Assembly: GCF_902506145.1 (NCBI RefSeq)
Contig: NZ_LR733534.1
Span: forward strand, 1 to 40,531
Length of the DNA stretch: 40,531 bases
Direction of reading: 5' to 3'
DNA from: Burkholderia sp. 8Y
Lineage (GTDB): Bacteria; Pseudomonadota; Gammaproteobacteria; Burkholderiales; Burkholderiaceae
Every line of letters begins with the position of its first letter. Positions within the stretch are counted from its first letter, which is position 1. The notes under the pieces are model-generated. The model was not told where the DNA came from and made no database searches. It was given only the letters and a program-made list of their open reading frames with translations. Made by a program: the position numbers and the translations under genes. Positions 16,712 through 25,856 of the stretch are shown here, in pieces.

Positions 16712-16749
16712 GTTACACGGTTACTCGGTTACACGGTTACTCGGTTACT
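16712..16749. repeat. 8-bp tandem repeat next to the chrA stop codon
   Basis: The unit GTTAC(A/T)CG occurs four times in a row plus a partial fifth copy. Two variants alternate (ACG, TCG, ACG, TCG), so it is also a 16-bp repeat twice over. On the minus strand each copy carries TAA. The first of these (16747-16745) is the stop codon of the chromate transporter gene. Confidence 0.85.
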
Positions 16750-17272
16750 GCCCGAACCCCGACAGCCCGACCAGCGAGCCGCCCGCCAGCAGCCACAGCG
16801 GATGCAGCTTCGTTTTGTACGCGAGCAGCGCGACGGCCGCCGTGATGCCGGCGAGCACCGCCGCGCGGTCCGACGCCTCCGCGATCAAAAGCGCGCTCGC
16901 CGCGACGAGGCCAACCGTGATCGGCACGAGCCCGAGCTGCACGTAACGCCGCCACGGGCGGTCCTTGAAACGCTCCCACGCGTGCAGCGCGAGAATCGTC
17001 ACGAGCGACGACGGTCCGAACTTCGCGATGGACGTCACCAGCACGCCGGGCCATCCCGCGACGTGCCAGCCGATCAGCGTGACGACCATCATGTTCGGGC
17101 CCGGCGCGGCCTGCGCGAGCGCGAAGAGCGCGGAAAAGTCCGCCTTCGTCATCCAGTGATGCACCTGCACGACCTGCCGCTGCATCTCCGGCAGGATCGT
17201 GTTGCCGCCGCCGAACGCGAGCAGCGACAACTGGCTGAAGATGGCGGCAAGCGAAAAGAGATCGTCGTTCAT
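16745..17272 (-). CDS. chrA: Chromate transporter half, C-terminal type (ChrA family)
   Basis: 175 residues, a short-chain CHR protein with about five membrane helices. Motifs: FSQLSLLAFGGGNTILPEMQ, HHWMTKADFSALFALAQAAPGPNMM and GWPG. This is the half that pairs with the upstream gene; long ChrA proteins have both halves in one chain. Its ATG overlaps the partner's stop (ATGA), so the two are made together and probably form a heterodimer in the inner membrane. The family exports chromate, but some members have other or unknown anions. The stop lies inside the 8-bp tandem repeat. Confidence 0.9.
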   Translation of the reverse strand: MNDDLFSLAAIFSQLSLLAFGGGNTILPEMQRQVVQVHHWMTKADFSALFALAQAAPGPNMMVVTLIGWHVAGWPGVLVTSIAKFGPSSLVTILALHAWERFKDRPWRRYVQLGLVPITVGLVAASALLIAEASDRAAVLAGITAAVALLAYKTKLHPLWLLAGGSLVGLSGFGQ

Positions 17273-17814
17273 CGGCGCACCTTCCACGCGATCAGCACGG
17301 AAATCGGCGTGAGCACGAGCATCGACGGAAGAAGCGGCGTGCGCAGCAACGCGATGCCCGCGAACATCACGAGCGCGACGGCGGCGGCCTCCGGCTTCTT
17401 GCGCAGCGGCCAGAGCAGCTTGACGGCCATTGCGATCAACAGTCCCGCCGCGGCCGCCGCAAGCCCCGCGAACAGATGCGCGACGCGCGGATCCTGATGC
17501 GTGCGCTGATAGATGACGCCGAGCCCGATCACGATCAGCGACGGTCCGACGAGCAGCCCGAGCAGACCGGCGAGCGCGCCCGGCACGCCGCGAAAGCGCA
17601 TGCCAATGGCCACGGACAGATTGATCACGTTGCCGCCCGGCAGGAACTGGCAAAGGCCGAGCAGATCGGTGAACGTTTCGGCATCGAGCCACTTGCGGCG
17701 CTCGACGATTTCGCGTCGCGCGAGCGGCAGCGCGCCGCCGAACGCCGTGAGGCCGAGCGTCAGAAAGCCCAGGAAAAGTTCGGGAATCGTGGGGCGGGCG
17801 GAATCCGGTGGCAT
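17269..17814 (-). CDS. chrA: Chromate transporter half, N-terminal type (ChrA family)
   Basis: 181 residues. Family motifs FLTLGLTAFGG, ERRKWLDAETFTDLLGLCQFLPGG and GVPGALAGLLGLLVGPS, with about five membrane helices. I chose the ATG at 17814 because family members begin just before this point. The DNA between it and 17886 contains a perfect 9-bp hairpin that looks non-coding. An ATG at 17886 would give 205 residues and overlap the PanE-like stop (ATGA), so the longer form is possible. It forms a pair with the following half-transporter. Confidence 0.85.
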   Translation of the reverse strand: MPPDSARPTIPELFLGFLTLGLTAFGGALPLARREIVERRKWLDAETFTDLLGLCQFLPGGNVINLSVAIGMRFRGVPGALAGLLGLLVGPSLIVIGLGVIYQRTHQDPRVAHLFAGLAAAAAGLLIAMAVKLLWPLRKKPEAAAVALVMFAGIALLRTPLLPSMLVLTPISVLIAWKVRR

Positions 17815-17850
17815 GGCGCGGTGAAGGGCAAAGCCGTGAGCGTACAGCGT

Positions 17851-17875
17851 CGGGCCGCTCGGCAAAAGCGGCCCG
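17851..17875. repeat. 9-bp inverted repeat between the PanE-like gene and chrA
   Basis: CGGGCCGCT, a 7-base spacer, then AGCGGCCCG: a perfect 9-bp stem starting just after the PanE-like stop (17883). There is no T-run after it on the minus strand, so it is not a classical terminator. It could be a transcript-stabilising hairpin or an attenuating structure before chrA. Confidence 0.7.
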
Positions 17876-17882
17876 CGCGAGT

Positions 17883-18821
17883 TCATGCGTGCGACGACCG
17901 CGCGCGCCTCGCCTCGTACGCCTTCAGATGCGCGAAGGCAGTCGCCAGCACGGACGACGACGCATCCACCGCCGCCTTACGCCGCGCCAGCAAATCTCCG
18001 ACGATGTGGTCCGCTTCGATCGGCGCGTTGTTCTCGATATCGCGCAGCATGGAGGCCGTCATCTGCGAGCCGCGCTCGGAGAAGAACGCACGGGCACGCG
18101 CGAGCACGGCCTCGCCGGGCGCGTGAGCGTTGTCGGCGGCGATATCGCGGCATTCGTCGAAGAGTCGTCGCATCAGCGCTTCGCCACCGGGCGCGGCTAC
18201 GATGTCGCCGATCGGCGCGCGCATCAGGCATGTGCCGCTCGCGAGCGTCGCGAGAAAGACCCACTTGTCCCACATCGACTGAAGGACGTTCTCGCTCACG
18301 TTCAGTTCGAAGCGCGCGCCGCCCAATTGCTGCGCGATGGCGTCGATGCGCGGCGTCCTGCCGCCCGCGCGCTCGCCGATGGTCATCGACTGCATGCTGT
18401 TGAGATGCACGATCGCGCCTTGTGCATCGAGCGTCGCGGCGATCACGCACTGGCCGCCGAGCACGTTGGCCGCGCCGAAACGCGCGTCGAGCGCGTCGAG
18501 GTGAGCCATGCCGTTGAGCAGCGGCAGAATCGCCGTGCCGGGGCCGACGGCGGGCGCGAACGAATCGATCGCGCCTTGCAGATCGTAGGCTTTGCAACTC
18601 AGGACAATGAGATCGAAAGGCCGATCGATGTCCTGCGCGAGCACGATCGGCGGATTCGCGAACGTCAGATCGCCTTCGGGGCTTCGCACATGCAGGCCGC
18701 TTTCGCGCAACTGCCCGCCGCGGCGTTCGCGCACGAGAAACGTCACGTCCCTGCCCGCTTCCAGCAGCCGCGCGCCGAAATAGCCCCCAATCGCTCCCGC
18801 GCCCACGACCAGAATCCGCAT
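17883..18821 (-). CDS. 2-dehydropantoate 2-reductase-like protein (ApbA/PanE family)
   Basis: 312 residues, starting after AAGGAG. NADP motif GAGAIGGYFGARL (8-20), the SCKAYDL lysine, LLNGMAH, and the C-terminal helical domain with SMWDKWVF and PIEADHIVGDL carry the residues typical of ketopantoate reductase. The reaction in panE is NADPH reduction of ketopantoate for coenzyme A. Genomes of this group often hold several paralogues with other substrates, so I do not assign panE itself. It lies directly upstream of the chromate transporter halves, with no clear functional link. Confidence 0.85.
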   Translation of the reverse strand: MRILVVGAGAIGGYFGARLLEAGRDVTFLVRERRGGQLRESGLHVRSPEGDLTFANPPIVLAQDIDRPFDLIVLSCKAYDLQGAIDSFAPAVGPGTAILPLLNGMAHLDALDARFGAANVLGGQCVIAATLDAQGAIVHLNSMQSMTIGERAGGRTPRIDAIAQQLGGARFELNVSENVLQSMWDKWVFLATLASGTCLMRAPIGDIVAAPGGEALMRRLFDECRDIAADNAHAPGEAVLARARAFFSERGSQMTASMLRDIENNAPIEADHIVGDLLARRKAAVDASSSVLATAFAHLKAYEARRARSSHA

Positions 18822-18871
18822 GTTTCGCTCCTTATCGCGATAGTTGTTCGATGATCGTCCGGTGCTCGCCG

Positions 18872-19213
18872 CTACGCCTGCCAGACGCCGTAGCCCGCTT
18901 CGCGCAGACCGATGGCGAGTTCCACTTCCATGTCGCGTGCGCCGTCGTAGGGCATCGGGTTGTACATCTCGTAGAGATGCGGCACGAGCCGCAGCCCGAA
19001 TTCGCGCACATAGCGGTTCGACTGAATGCCCGCCTTGTGCTTGTCGAACCGCACGTCCGGGTCCACGCCCGTCATGCCGACATAAACGAACGGCTTGCCC
19101 AGCACGTAGTCCGGATTCGCGCGACGAAAGCGCGCCTCGTTCCAGACCGCGTCCGAGAGTTCGACGACATAAACCGAATAGTGATGCGCTCGCGTGCGCC
19201 GGGAAAGCGCCAT
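18872..19213 (-). CDS. Small GIY-YIG-like protein
   Basis: 113 residues. The strand pair YSVYVVEL (12-19) and FVYVGMTG (42-49), then an Arg/His helix VRFDKHKAG, and a later acidic helix with EVELAIGLREAGYGVW, follow the GIY-YIG nuclease core order (Tyr, Arg, Glu). No accessory domain is present. The start at 19213 is chosen because the frame upstream is shadow-like; no good ribosome site is seen. It could be a real nuclease or an inactive relative. It stands alone between the PanE-like gene and gnd. Confidence 0.65.
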   Translation of the reverse strand: MALSRRTRAHHYSVYVVELSDAVWNEARFRRANPDYVLGKPFVYVGMTGVDPDVRFDKHKAGIQSNRYVREFGLRLVPHLYEMYNPMPYDGARDMEVELAIGLREAGYGVWQA

Positions 19214-19496
19214 GATTCGTTGATTGCGTTGCTGCTTTCTTCTTGCGCCGATGGCGGGCGTCCATTCTATGCCGCCACACCGCGCCGCGCTCGACCGCGC
19301 ACGCTGCCGGATACCGTCCAAAGTGGTAAATTCGGGCGGTCTTCGCTCGCGCACCGGCCGGGCGGCGGCGCAACCCTTCGCCGGGCGGACATGAGGACGA
19401 CCCCTCCTGCGCGAGAGCCGCATTCAATCGACACGTTTTTATTCCGAAGCGCCCGCGCCACGAGCCGCGATCGCTTCGGTCATTCGGAGATCAAGC

Positions 19497-20903
<1,407 letters not shown>

Positions 20904-20926
20904 GGGGTTTTTGATGCGTTAGCAGG

Positions 20927-20954
20927 AACGGGGCGGCTTTGGCCGCCCCGTTTT
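20927..20954. terminator. Intrinsic terminator after gnd
   Basis: AACGGGGCGGC / GCCGCCCCGTT form an 11-bp stem with a 4-base loop, followed by TTTT when the first pairs are included. It lies 24 bases after the gnd stop and 11 bases from the end of the converging exporter gene, so it may act in both directions. The plus-strand T-run is better. Confidence 0.8.
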
Positions 20955-20964
20955 CGTAGGACAT

Positions 20965-22524
20965 TCAGTTGAGTTCCACCTTCAGATTCGTACCAGCCTT
21001 GCGCGAGGTCCGGATCAAGAGGCCGATGAGCACTGTCAGCAACAATACGACACTGAATAGCAGCCACAGCACTTGATGGAACGCACCGTCGTACGCCTGC
21101 ACCAGTAAGCGATGGAACGTATCGGCCGACAAATCGGTTCCCGACGATTGGATGTCGAGATTGCCGGCGGCGACCTCGTTGATCCAGCGCCGCACGTTCG
21201 CCGCGCCACCTTCCACTTGCAGCAGTCGAGATTGCAGACGGTCGCCGAGTACGCTGGCGAGCGTGGAGCCGTAGAGCGACACCGCGATCGCCTCGCTACC
21301 GAGACGAAAGGTATTGACGAGTCCAGCCGCCATCCCTGATTTTTGCTCGGGAACCGTGTGGAGCGCTAGTCCGTCGACGAGACCCGCCGCCAATCCGAAC
21401 CCGGAGCCCACCAGGAGAAGCGGAGCGGCAAGCACAACAACATGCACGTCCGGGGCGCTCAGCCACGCAAGTCCGGCAACACCAGCCAGCAGGCAAAGCA
21501 AGCTCGTCATCAGCACCCGGAAGGACGACACTCCCCTCGCGACGAGCTTCCCGGCCGCCATCGGGCAAACGAGCATCGGCGCGGTGAGCATCAGCATCGT
21601 CAGACCAGCCTGCGTGGCTGTCATAGTCAACACCGACGTCGTATAGGTCGGGAAATATGTGAGCAGCGTGACGAAGCCGAACGAGCCAGCGACAGTCACG
21701 AGGCAATAGCCGACGAAAGCCCGGTTTGCGAGCAGCGACAGGTCGAGCATGGGCGCCCTCTGTCGCCGCTCGACATGCCAAAAGACCACAAAAAAAAGTG
21801 CCGAGATGACCAGCATACTGATGATTCGTACATCACCCCAGCCCCATTGCGAGCTCTGCACGATTGCCGCCATGCTCGCGAATAGCGCCAGAATGAACAA
21901 CGCGCTGCCGCCGACATCGAAGTGAAACCGCGCGGCGACGCGTGCTTGTTCGAGCGGGATGGCTTTCCGGCCAAGGAGGACGATGAACAGGAGGACGGCG
22001 TGCAAATAGAAGATTGATCGCCATCCGAAGGCATCGAGGAAGGTACCGGCGATAGTCGGTCCGAAGCTGACGCCGAGCCCCGCTACCGTGCCGAAAAGCG
22101 CGAACACCCGCAAACGCTGATCGCCTTCGAAGTTGGTGGAAAGAAGCGCGATACCGCATGAAAACACCGCTGCCGCGCCAATGCCGGCAACGCCCCGGCC
22201 CACGTCTAGTATGAGCGGAACGGGCGCGAGCGCCGACACTAACGAACCTGCGGTATAAATGACGACGCCCGTCAGGAAGCAGCGCCTGCGCCCGAAACCA
22301 TCGGCGAGAGCGCCCCAAGCGAGGGTCAGGCAGGCGAACGTCAGGTTGAAAGCGTTGACCACCCACTGCAGGCTGGTCAGCGGAGCGGCCGTATCGACGG
22401 AGATGACGGGCAAGGCGATCGCAGTGCCGGAGATGGAACTCGGCACGACGAAGATCGCAAGCAGTATGAGAAGAAGCATCGATCTTCGATCGATTACCGG
22501 GTGAGTTGTCGATTGCGTGTTCAT
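20965..22524 (-). CDS. DHA2-family MFS exporter of the AfsA/P450 operon
   Basis: 519 residues with about 14 hydrophobic helices, as in EmrB/QacA drug:H+ antiporters. Motif A is GALADGFGRRR (71-81), and an antiporter motif C-like GTVAGLGVSFGPTIAG follows in helix 5. The last gene of a four-gene minus-strand operon, it starts 16 bases after the P450 stop. An exporter at the end of a small biosynthetic operon suggests it releases the product or gives self-protection. The substrate cannot be read from sequence. Base composition is visibly less GC-rich than in the flanking operons. Confidence 0.9.
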   Translation of the reverse strand: MNTQSTTHPVIDRRSMLLLILLAIFVVPSSISGTAIALPVISVDTAAPLTSLQWVVNAFNLTFACLTLAWGALADGFGRRRCFLTGVVIYTAGSLVSALAPVPLILDVGRGVAGIGAAAVFSCGIALLSTNFEGDQRLRVFALFGTVAGLGVSFGPTIAGTFLDAFGWRSIFYLHAVLLFIVLLGRKAIPLEQARVAARFHFDVGGSALFILALFASMAAIVQSSQWGWGDVRIISMLVISALFFVVFWHVERRQRAPMLDLSLLANRAFVGYCLVTVAGSFGFVTLLTYFPTYTTSVLTMTATQAGLTMLMLTAPMLVCPMAAGKLVARGVSSFRVLMTSLLCLLAGVAGLAWLSAPDVHVVVLAAPLLLVGSGFGLAAGLVDGLALHTVPEQKSGMAAGLVNTFRLGSEAIAVSLYGSTLASVLGDRLQSRLLQVEGGAANVRRWINEVAAGNLDIQSSGTDLSADTFHRLLVQAYDGAFHQVLWLLFSVVLLLTVLIGLLIRTSRKAGTNLKVELN

Positions 22525-22540
22525 GGATCTTCGAGTTTCC

Positions 22541-23746
22541 TTATGTGATGCTTTGCCAACAGACCGGGAGCGCTTCCGGCCTGCGCAGAATCAGTCCGTG
22601 CCGCCACGGAACCAGCTCGGGTGAAACAGCCAGCCGAAGCGTGGGAATATGTGTCACCAGCTTTTCGATGACCGTCTGAATTACCATGCGCGCGAGCGCC
22701 GCGCCCATACAGGCGTGCATGCCATAGCCGAACTGCAGATGCCGTCGCCCCTCACGCCCGAAGCTGATGTTCAGTGGCTCATTGAAGACATCCGGGTCGC
22801 GGTTCGCTTCGAGAAGGTTGGGATAGACTGCCGCTCCCTTCGGAATGGTTCCCCAGGAAAACACCGTGTCTTCACCAGCAATGCGCGGAAATGCAGAGAC
22901 AACACCGAGCGGTATCACCCTGAACAGCTCTTCGATGGCGGCGGGAATCAACCCCTTATCTGCAACAAGTCGGGCATATAGCGACGGCGCGGCCAGCAGC
23001 GCATAGACGATCTTCGTGAGCGCGGAAAGCACGTTCTGATCGCCGCCGAGCAGTATGCCGATCAGGATGCCGACCAGCTCTTCGTCGGTAAGCGGAGGCT
23101 CGCCCGCGCCGCGCATGTCGAGTGCGCGTTGCAGATAGCCACCGGGCAACGATTGCCTTCTGCCGCGCACGAGGTCCATCAGATACCCGTACACGAGGGA
23201 GAATTGTCGTGTGAGTTCAGAAACGTCTGCGCGTGAAGCAATCTGAACTGTCTGCGACAGCGGCCTGTAGTACGCCATGTCCTGTAGCGGCAACCCGAGA
23301 AAGCGACACACGACTTGCGAAGGCACATGGTCGAGAAGCTGTGCGAAGAGGTCGCCGCTGCCGCCCAGCGGCTTCATGCCTTCGATGCGTTCCGCGATGA
23401 TCCCAGCCGCCAGCGGCCGAAGCCCGCTCACTCCCGACGGGCTGAAATCCTTGGCGACGAACGCCTTCAGCCGTGCGTGCCCGGGATGATCGTTATTCAG
23501 TAGAAGCTCCTGGGGCGTGAGCGTCGGGAAAACCGTTGCCGCCCCTTCCCTGTTGCTGGGTTCCCGGATGAGCTGTCGACTAAGTAACACTTCCTGGACT
23601 TGCTCGTAACGGGTGGCGTGGTACGCAAGGTGTCCGCTTGGTAAGATAATCCTCTCGAGGCCGCTCTCGGGCGCAGCCATCTGATAGAAGGGCTGCGGAT
23701 CGAGCATCGGAATCGTCGTCACGTCGACGAATTTCGCTTCCGGCAT
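22541..23746 (-). CDS. Bacterial cytochrome P450 with non-canonical I helix
   Basis: 401 residues, a soluble class I bacterial P450. The haem-thiolate Cys346 sits in FGYGMHACMG (339-348), and the ExxR pair is Glu273/Arg276 (EELFR). The I-helix oxygen-activation motif, normally A/G-G-x-E/D-T-T, reads GGDQNV (234-239). The acid and the conserved threonine are replaced by Gln237 and Asn238. That suggests altered proton delivery or non-hydroxylating chemistry, though some hydroxylating P450s also lack the threonine. No ferredoxin gene is nearby, so a housekeeping redox partner is needed. The start lies 4 bases after the HAD gene stop. Confidence 0.92.
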   Translation of the reverse strand: MPEAKFVDVTTIPMLDPQPFYQMAAPESGLERIILPSGHLAYHATRYEQVQEVLLSRQLIREPSNREGAATVFPTLTPQELLLNNDHPGHARLKAFVAKDFSPSGVSGLRPLAAGIIAERIEGMKPLGGSGDLFAQLLDHVPSQVVCRFLGLPLQDMAYYRPLSQTVQIASRADVSELTRQFSLVYGYLMDLVRGRRQSLPGGYLQRALDMRGAGEPPLTDEELVGILIGILLGGDQNVLSALTKIVYALLAAPSLYARLVADKGLIPAAIEELFRVIPLGVVSAFPRIAGEDTVFSWGTIPKGAAVYPNLLEANRDPDVFNEPLNISFGREGRRHLQFGYGMHACMGAALARMVIQTVIEKLVTHIPTLRLAVSPELVPWRHGLILRRPEALPVCWQSIT

Positions 23747-23750
23747 GGCG

Positions 23751-24425
23751 TTACTCAAAGAGTGCTCCCTCAGTGCGGATGATATTGACGCCTGTCCACC
23801 GTTGCAAACGATCGAGCGCATCTTCGTTGTGGGTAAAGAGAATGGCATTCCAGCCCAGATCGCGCGCCGCCTCGACGTTTTCCGGAAGGTCGTCAATGAG
23901 CAGGCTTTTCGATGCGTGCACCCCCGCGCGTTCGCACGCGATCTGGAAGATGCGCGCATCCGGCTTGCGGCAACGCACCTTCGATGAGTCGACGACGATA
24001 TCGACGACATCATCAAGACCGACCATTGCGCGCCAGTGCGGCTCCCATTCGACGACATTGTTGGTGAGAATGCCGACAGATTTGCCGGCGCGCTTCAGTG
24101 CACGAACCGCTGCGACCATGCTCTGATTCGGCGCCACATCCGCGAACCATTGCTTGCCAAACGTCTCGAGTTGCGCCGCGCTCGTATCACAGTGCGGATC
24201 TGCTTCCTGAAGGGCAATTCGCAGTCGCGCTCCCCATTCGCGTTCCGTTAGCATCGCGCATTCGATGGGTTCGAGCATCGGTACACCGAGGTCCTTTGCA
24301 ACGGTGCACATCGCACCCTGCATCGCTTTGGGCCGCAAGCCTGTCTTGCGCGCGTAGTTGTCGAATAGCCATGGAATAGGCGGAGAAAGAACGCCGCCGA
24401 AGTCGAACCAGATCATGTCGATCAT
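23751..24425 (-). CDS. HAD-superfamily phosphatase (subfamily IA)
   Basis: 224 residues. HAD motif I WFDFGGVL with nucleophile Asp8 (the +2 Asp is Gly10), motif II ILTNN, motif III lysine in CRKPDARIF, motif IV LLIDDLPENVEAA. Helical cap insertion between about 20 and 90. The +2 replacement is known in DFGGV-type HADs, some of which are still phosphatases. Its ATG overlaps the AfsA-like stop (ATGA), with GAGG about 10 bases upstream inside that gene. By analogy with MmfP of the Streptomyces methylenomycin furan pathway, it may dephosphorylate the AfsA-type product; this is inference from context. Confidence 0.88.
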   Translation of the reverse strand: MIDMIWFDFGGVLSPPIPWLFDNYARKTGLRPKAMQGAMCTVAKDLGVPMLEPIECAMLTEREWGARLRIALQEADPHCDTSAAQLETFGKQWFADVAPNQSMVAAVRALKRAGKSVGILTNNVVEWEPHWRAMVGLDDVVDIVVDSSKVRCRKPDARIFQIACERAGVHASKSLLIDDLPENVEAARDLGWNAILFTHNEDALDRLQRWTGVNIIRTEGALFE

Positions 24426-25429
24426 CGGCTTGCGTCCTCGTAGCATACGAAGGAAACGCTCGCGCTGGCGATGGTCACGCCGCTCTGTTCCAACACCAAG
24501 TCAGAGACATGCAGAACGTTATCCGCTCGATCGAGCAGGACATTCGCCTTTCGGACGTGGCAATGCGTCGGCAGTCCGAATTCTCCGAACTGGCCGAATG
24601 CGACTTTGCAGCGGTGGAAAGCAAGCGCCAGTGGGTCGAGCCGAAGAAATTCGCCGGCCGCAAGCATGGCCGTTTGCCGAAACGCTTCCAGCAAAAGCAT
24701 GCCGGGAATATGGTCCAGGGGATGGTCGAATATCGCGCCGTTCTCGAAGGGAACAAGCAAGGTCGAACTCAACACGTCATTGTCGATGGCGAGGTCGCGT
24801 CCGATCACGACATTTCCCGGCTGATTGCGTCCTACGGCGTCCGGGCAAGCCGGCGGTACCTGAGTGCATCTCGCGTCGCCTCCGCCTGGAATGCGAGACA
24901 GTGCCTTCTCGCGCATGCGCGCCCACAGTTCGCGCGACATCCACTGGATGCTCATTCCGTGATGTTGTGCGGCAGCTCTTCCGTTGACGAGAAGCGCCAT
25001 GTCAAACGTGACGCCTTGGAGCACGCCACGGCGCCGATGTTCCGCGACGACGCGTACATCAATCACTACGGCGCAAGGGACATTGCCAATCTTGAGCCGG
25101 TCCGGACGAAGGAGCTCGGTCTCGCTTTCCAGATAAACGAAGCTCTGATCCTTGGGTACGCCGATGAACGTGTGAGACACATAAATCGACGCCTGCCGGA
25201 ACGTCTCAAGCAGAAGCATGAGATCGTAATGCGGTTCGCGGGAACGAGTATCATTGAAATAGATATTCGTTCTCGGTAATTGAGCGGAGCATTGAAAATG
25301 CTTGCCGTCCAATTGAACACCGCCAGTCAGAAATACTTCCGCCACGGCAGCTCGATGCACCGTTTTTCTTGATACCGGCTGCGCCGTTTCCAGATCGAGC
25401 GTTTCACTCACTTCCCAGGCCACAGGCAT
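24422..25429 (-). CDS. AfsA-family hotdog protein (A-factor/butenolide synthase-like)
   Basis: 335 residues with the two tandem AfsA hotdog repeats. The first is KTVHRAAVAEVFLTG (22-36) with YDLMLLLETFRQAS (68-81); the second is FDHPLDHIPGMLLLEAFRQT (234-253). In Streptomyces, AfsA and MmfL join a beta-ketoacyl thioester to dihydroxyacetone phosphate, making the precursor of gamma-butyrolactone or furan signals. The ATG at 25429 is chosen for the GAGGT site 10 bases upstream; ATG 25456 or TTG 25483 would add 9 or 18 residues. It leads a four-gene operon with a HAD phosphatase, P450 and exporter. No butyrolactone reductase gene and no TetR-type receptor gene lies in the window. Confidence 0.9.
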   Translation of the reverse strand: MPVAWEVSETLDLETAQPVSRKTVHRAAVAEVFLTGGVQLDGKHFQCSAQLPRTNIYFNDTRSREPHYDLMLLLETFRQASIYVSHTFIGVPKDQSFVYLESETELLRPDRLKIGNVPCAVVIDVRVVAEHRRRGVLQGVTFDMALLVNGRAAAQHHGMSIQWMSRELWARMREKALSRIPGGGDARCTQVPPACPDAVGRNQPGNVVIGRDLAIDNDVLSSTLLVPFENGAIFDHPLDHIPGMLLLEAFRQTAMLAAGEFLRLDPLALAFHRCKVAFGQFGEFGLPTHCHVRKANVLLDRADNVLHVSDLVLEQSGVTIASASVSFVCYEDASR

Positions 25430-25633
25430 TGTCGGTCTACCTCGTCGTGATGCCATGAATTGTGTCGACGTACGGATTGGCAAAGCGACTGACCGATACG
25501 GGTACAGGGAAAACAGGGAAATGTGTTGAGTATCGGCGCATCCGCTTTCCCTTTTTATTAGCGCATGCAGGACTGATACACAGCAAGCTCAGTTTGACTG
25601 AACAAAGTCAGCTAGTTCAATGCAAAACGCTTA

Positions 25634-25675
25634 GAGAACGGGGAATATAGCGAGTTCTGGATAACTCTAGTTCTC
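25634..25675. promoter_or_regulatory. Nested inverted repeats GAGAAC...GTTCTC, possible operator
   Basis: GAGAAC (25634-25639) is inverted as GTTCTC (25670-25675), with a third GTTCT (25654-25658) between. GAGTT/AACTC (25652-25656 and 25663-25667) make a second small inverted repeat. On the minus strand this lies 36-77 bases downstream of the TATAAT, within the putative leader of the AfsA-like gene. It could bind a regulator or fold in RNA; no known regulator site is recognised. Confidence 0.35.
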
Positions 25676-25710
25676 AAATGACGAATGTTGCGTCGTGGCA
25701 CTATTGGCAC

Positions 25711-25716
25711 ATTATA
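25711..25716 (-). promoter_or_regulatory. Candidate -10 TATAAT for the AfsA operon
   Basis: The minus strand reads TATAAT exactly (plus-strand ATTATA). No good -35 lies 17 bases upstream (TCCATT there), which would fit a promoter needing an activator. The GTGCCA direct repeats lie just downstream of it. Transcription from here would leave a leader of about 275 bases before the ATG. Confidence 0.45.
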
Positions 25717-25856
25717 AGTACCACTATGTAATCAATGGATTAGGTCTTGCGCAGTTGGCGATGAGCACTTCAGTTGCCACAGATCAGTTAACCGACTTCG
25801 AAGCAGCCAATACCGCAATCAACTCGCATTTTTCAGAATTTTCTATCCGACGATGA

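Larger units (their letters stand above)
25430..25856. other. 427-bp AT-rich leader region of the AfsA operon
   Basis: No gene is supported. The block is strikingly AT-rich for this genome: 27 of 60 bases are G/C at 25501-25560 and 25 of 60 at 25621-25680. It holds a perfect minus-strand TATAAT, several inverted repeats and direct repeats (TGGCAC twice at 25697-25710; CACTAT twice, about 23 bases apart). It also separates the operon from the end of the sugar operon, for which no terminator hairpin with a T-run is seen. Confidence 0.75.

Noticed and set aside
16712..16749. Possible CRISPR-like repeat array
   Set aside because: The unit is only 8 bp, copies are contiguous with no spacers, and no cas genes are near.
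25462..25650. 62-codon plus-strand frame in the AT-rich leader
   Set aside because: GTG start without a ribosome site, no recognisable domain, and it lies in the putative promoter/leader region.
20955..25856. Mobile element boundaries around the AfsA operon
   Set aside because: No integrase, transposase, tRNA end or matching terminal repeats could be seen at either edge; foreign origin remains only a composition-based suspicion.
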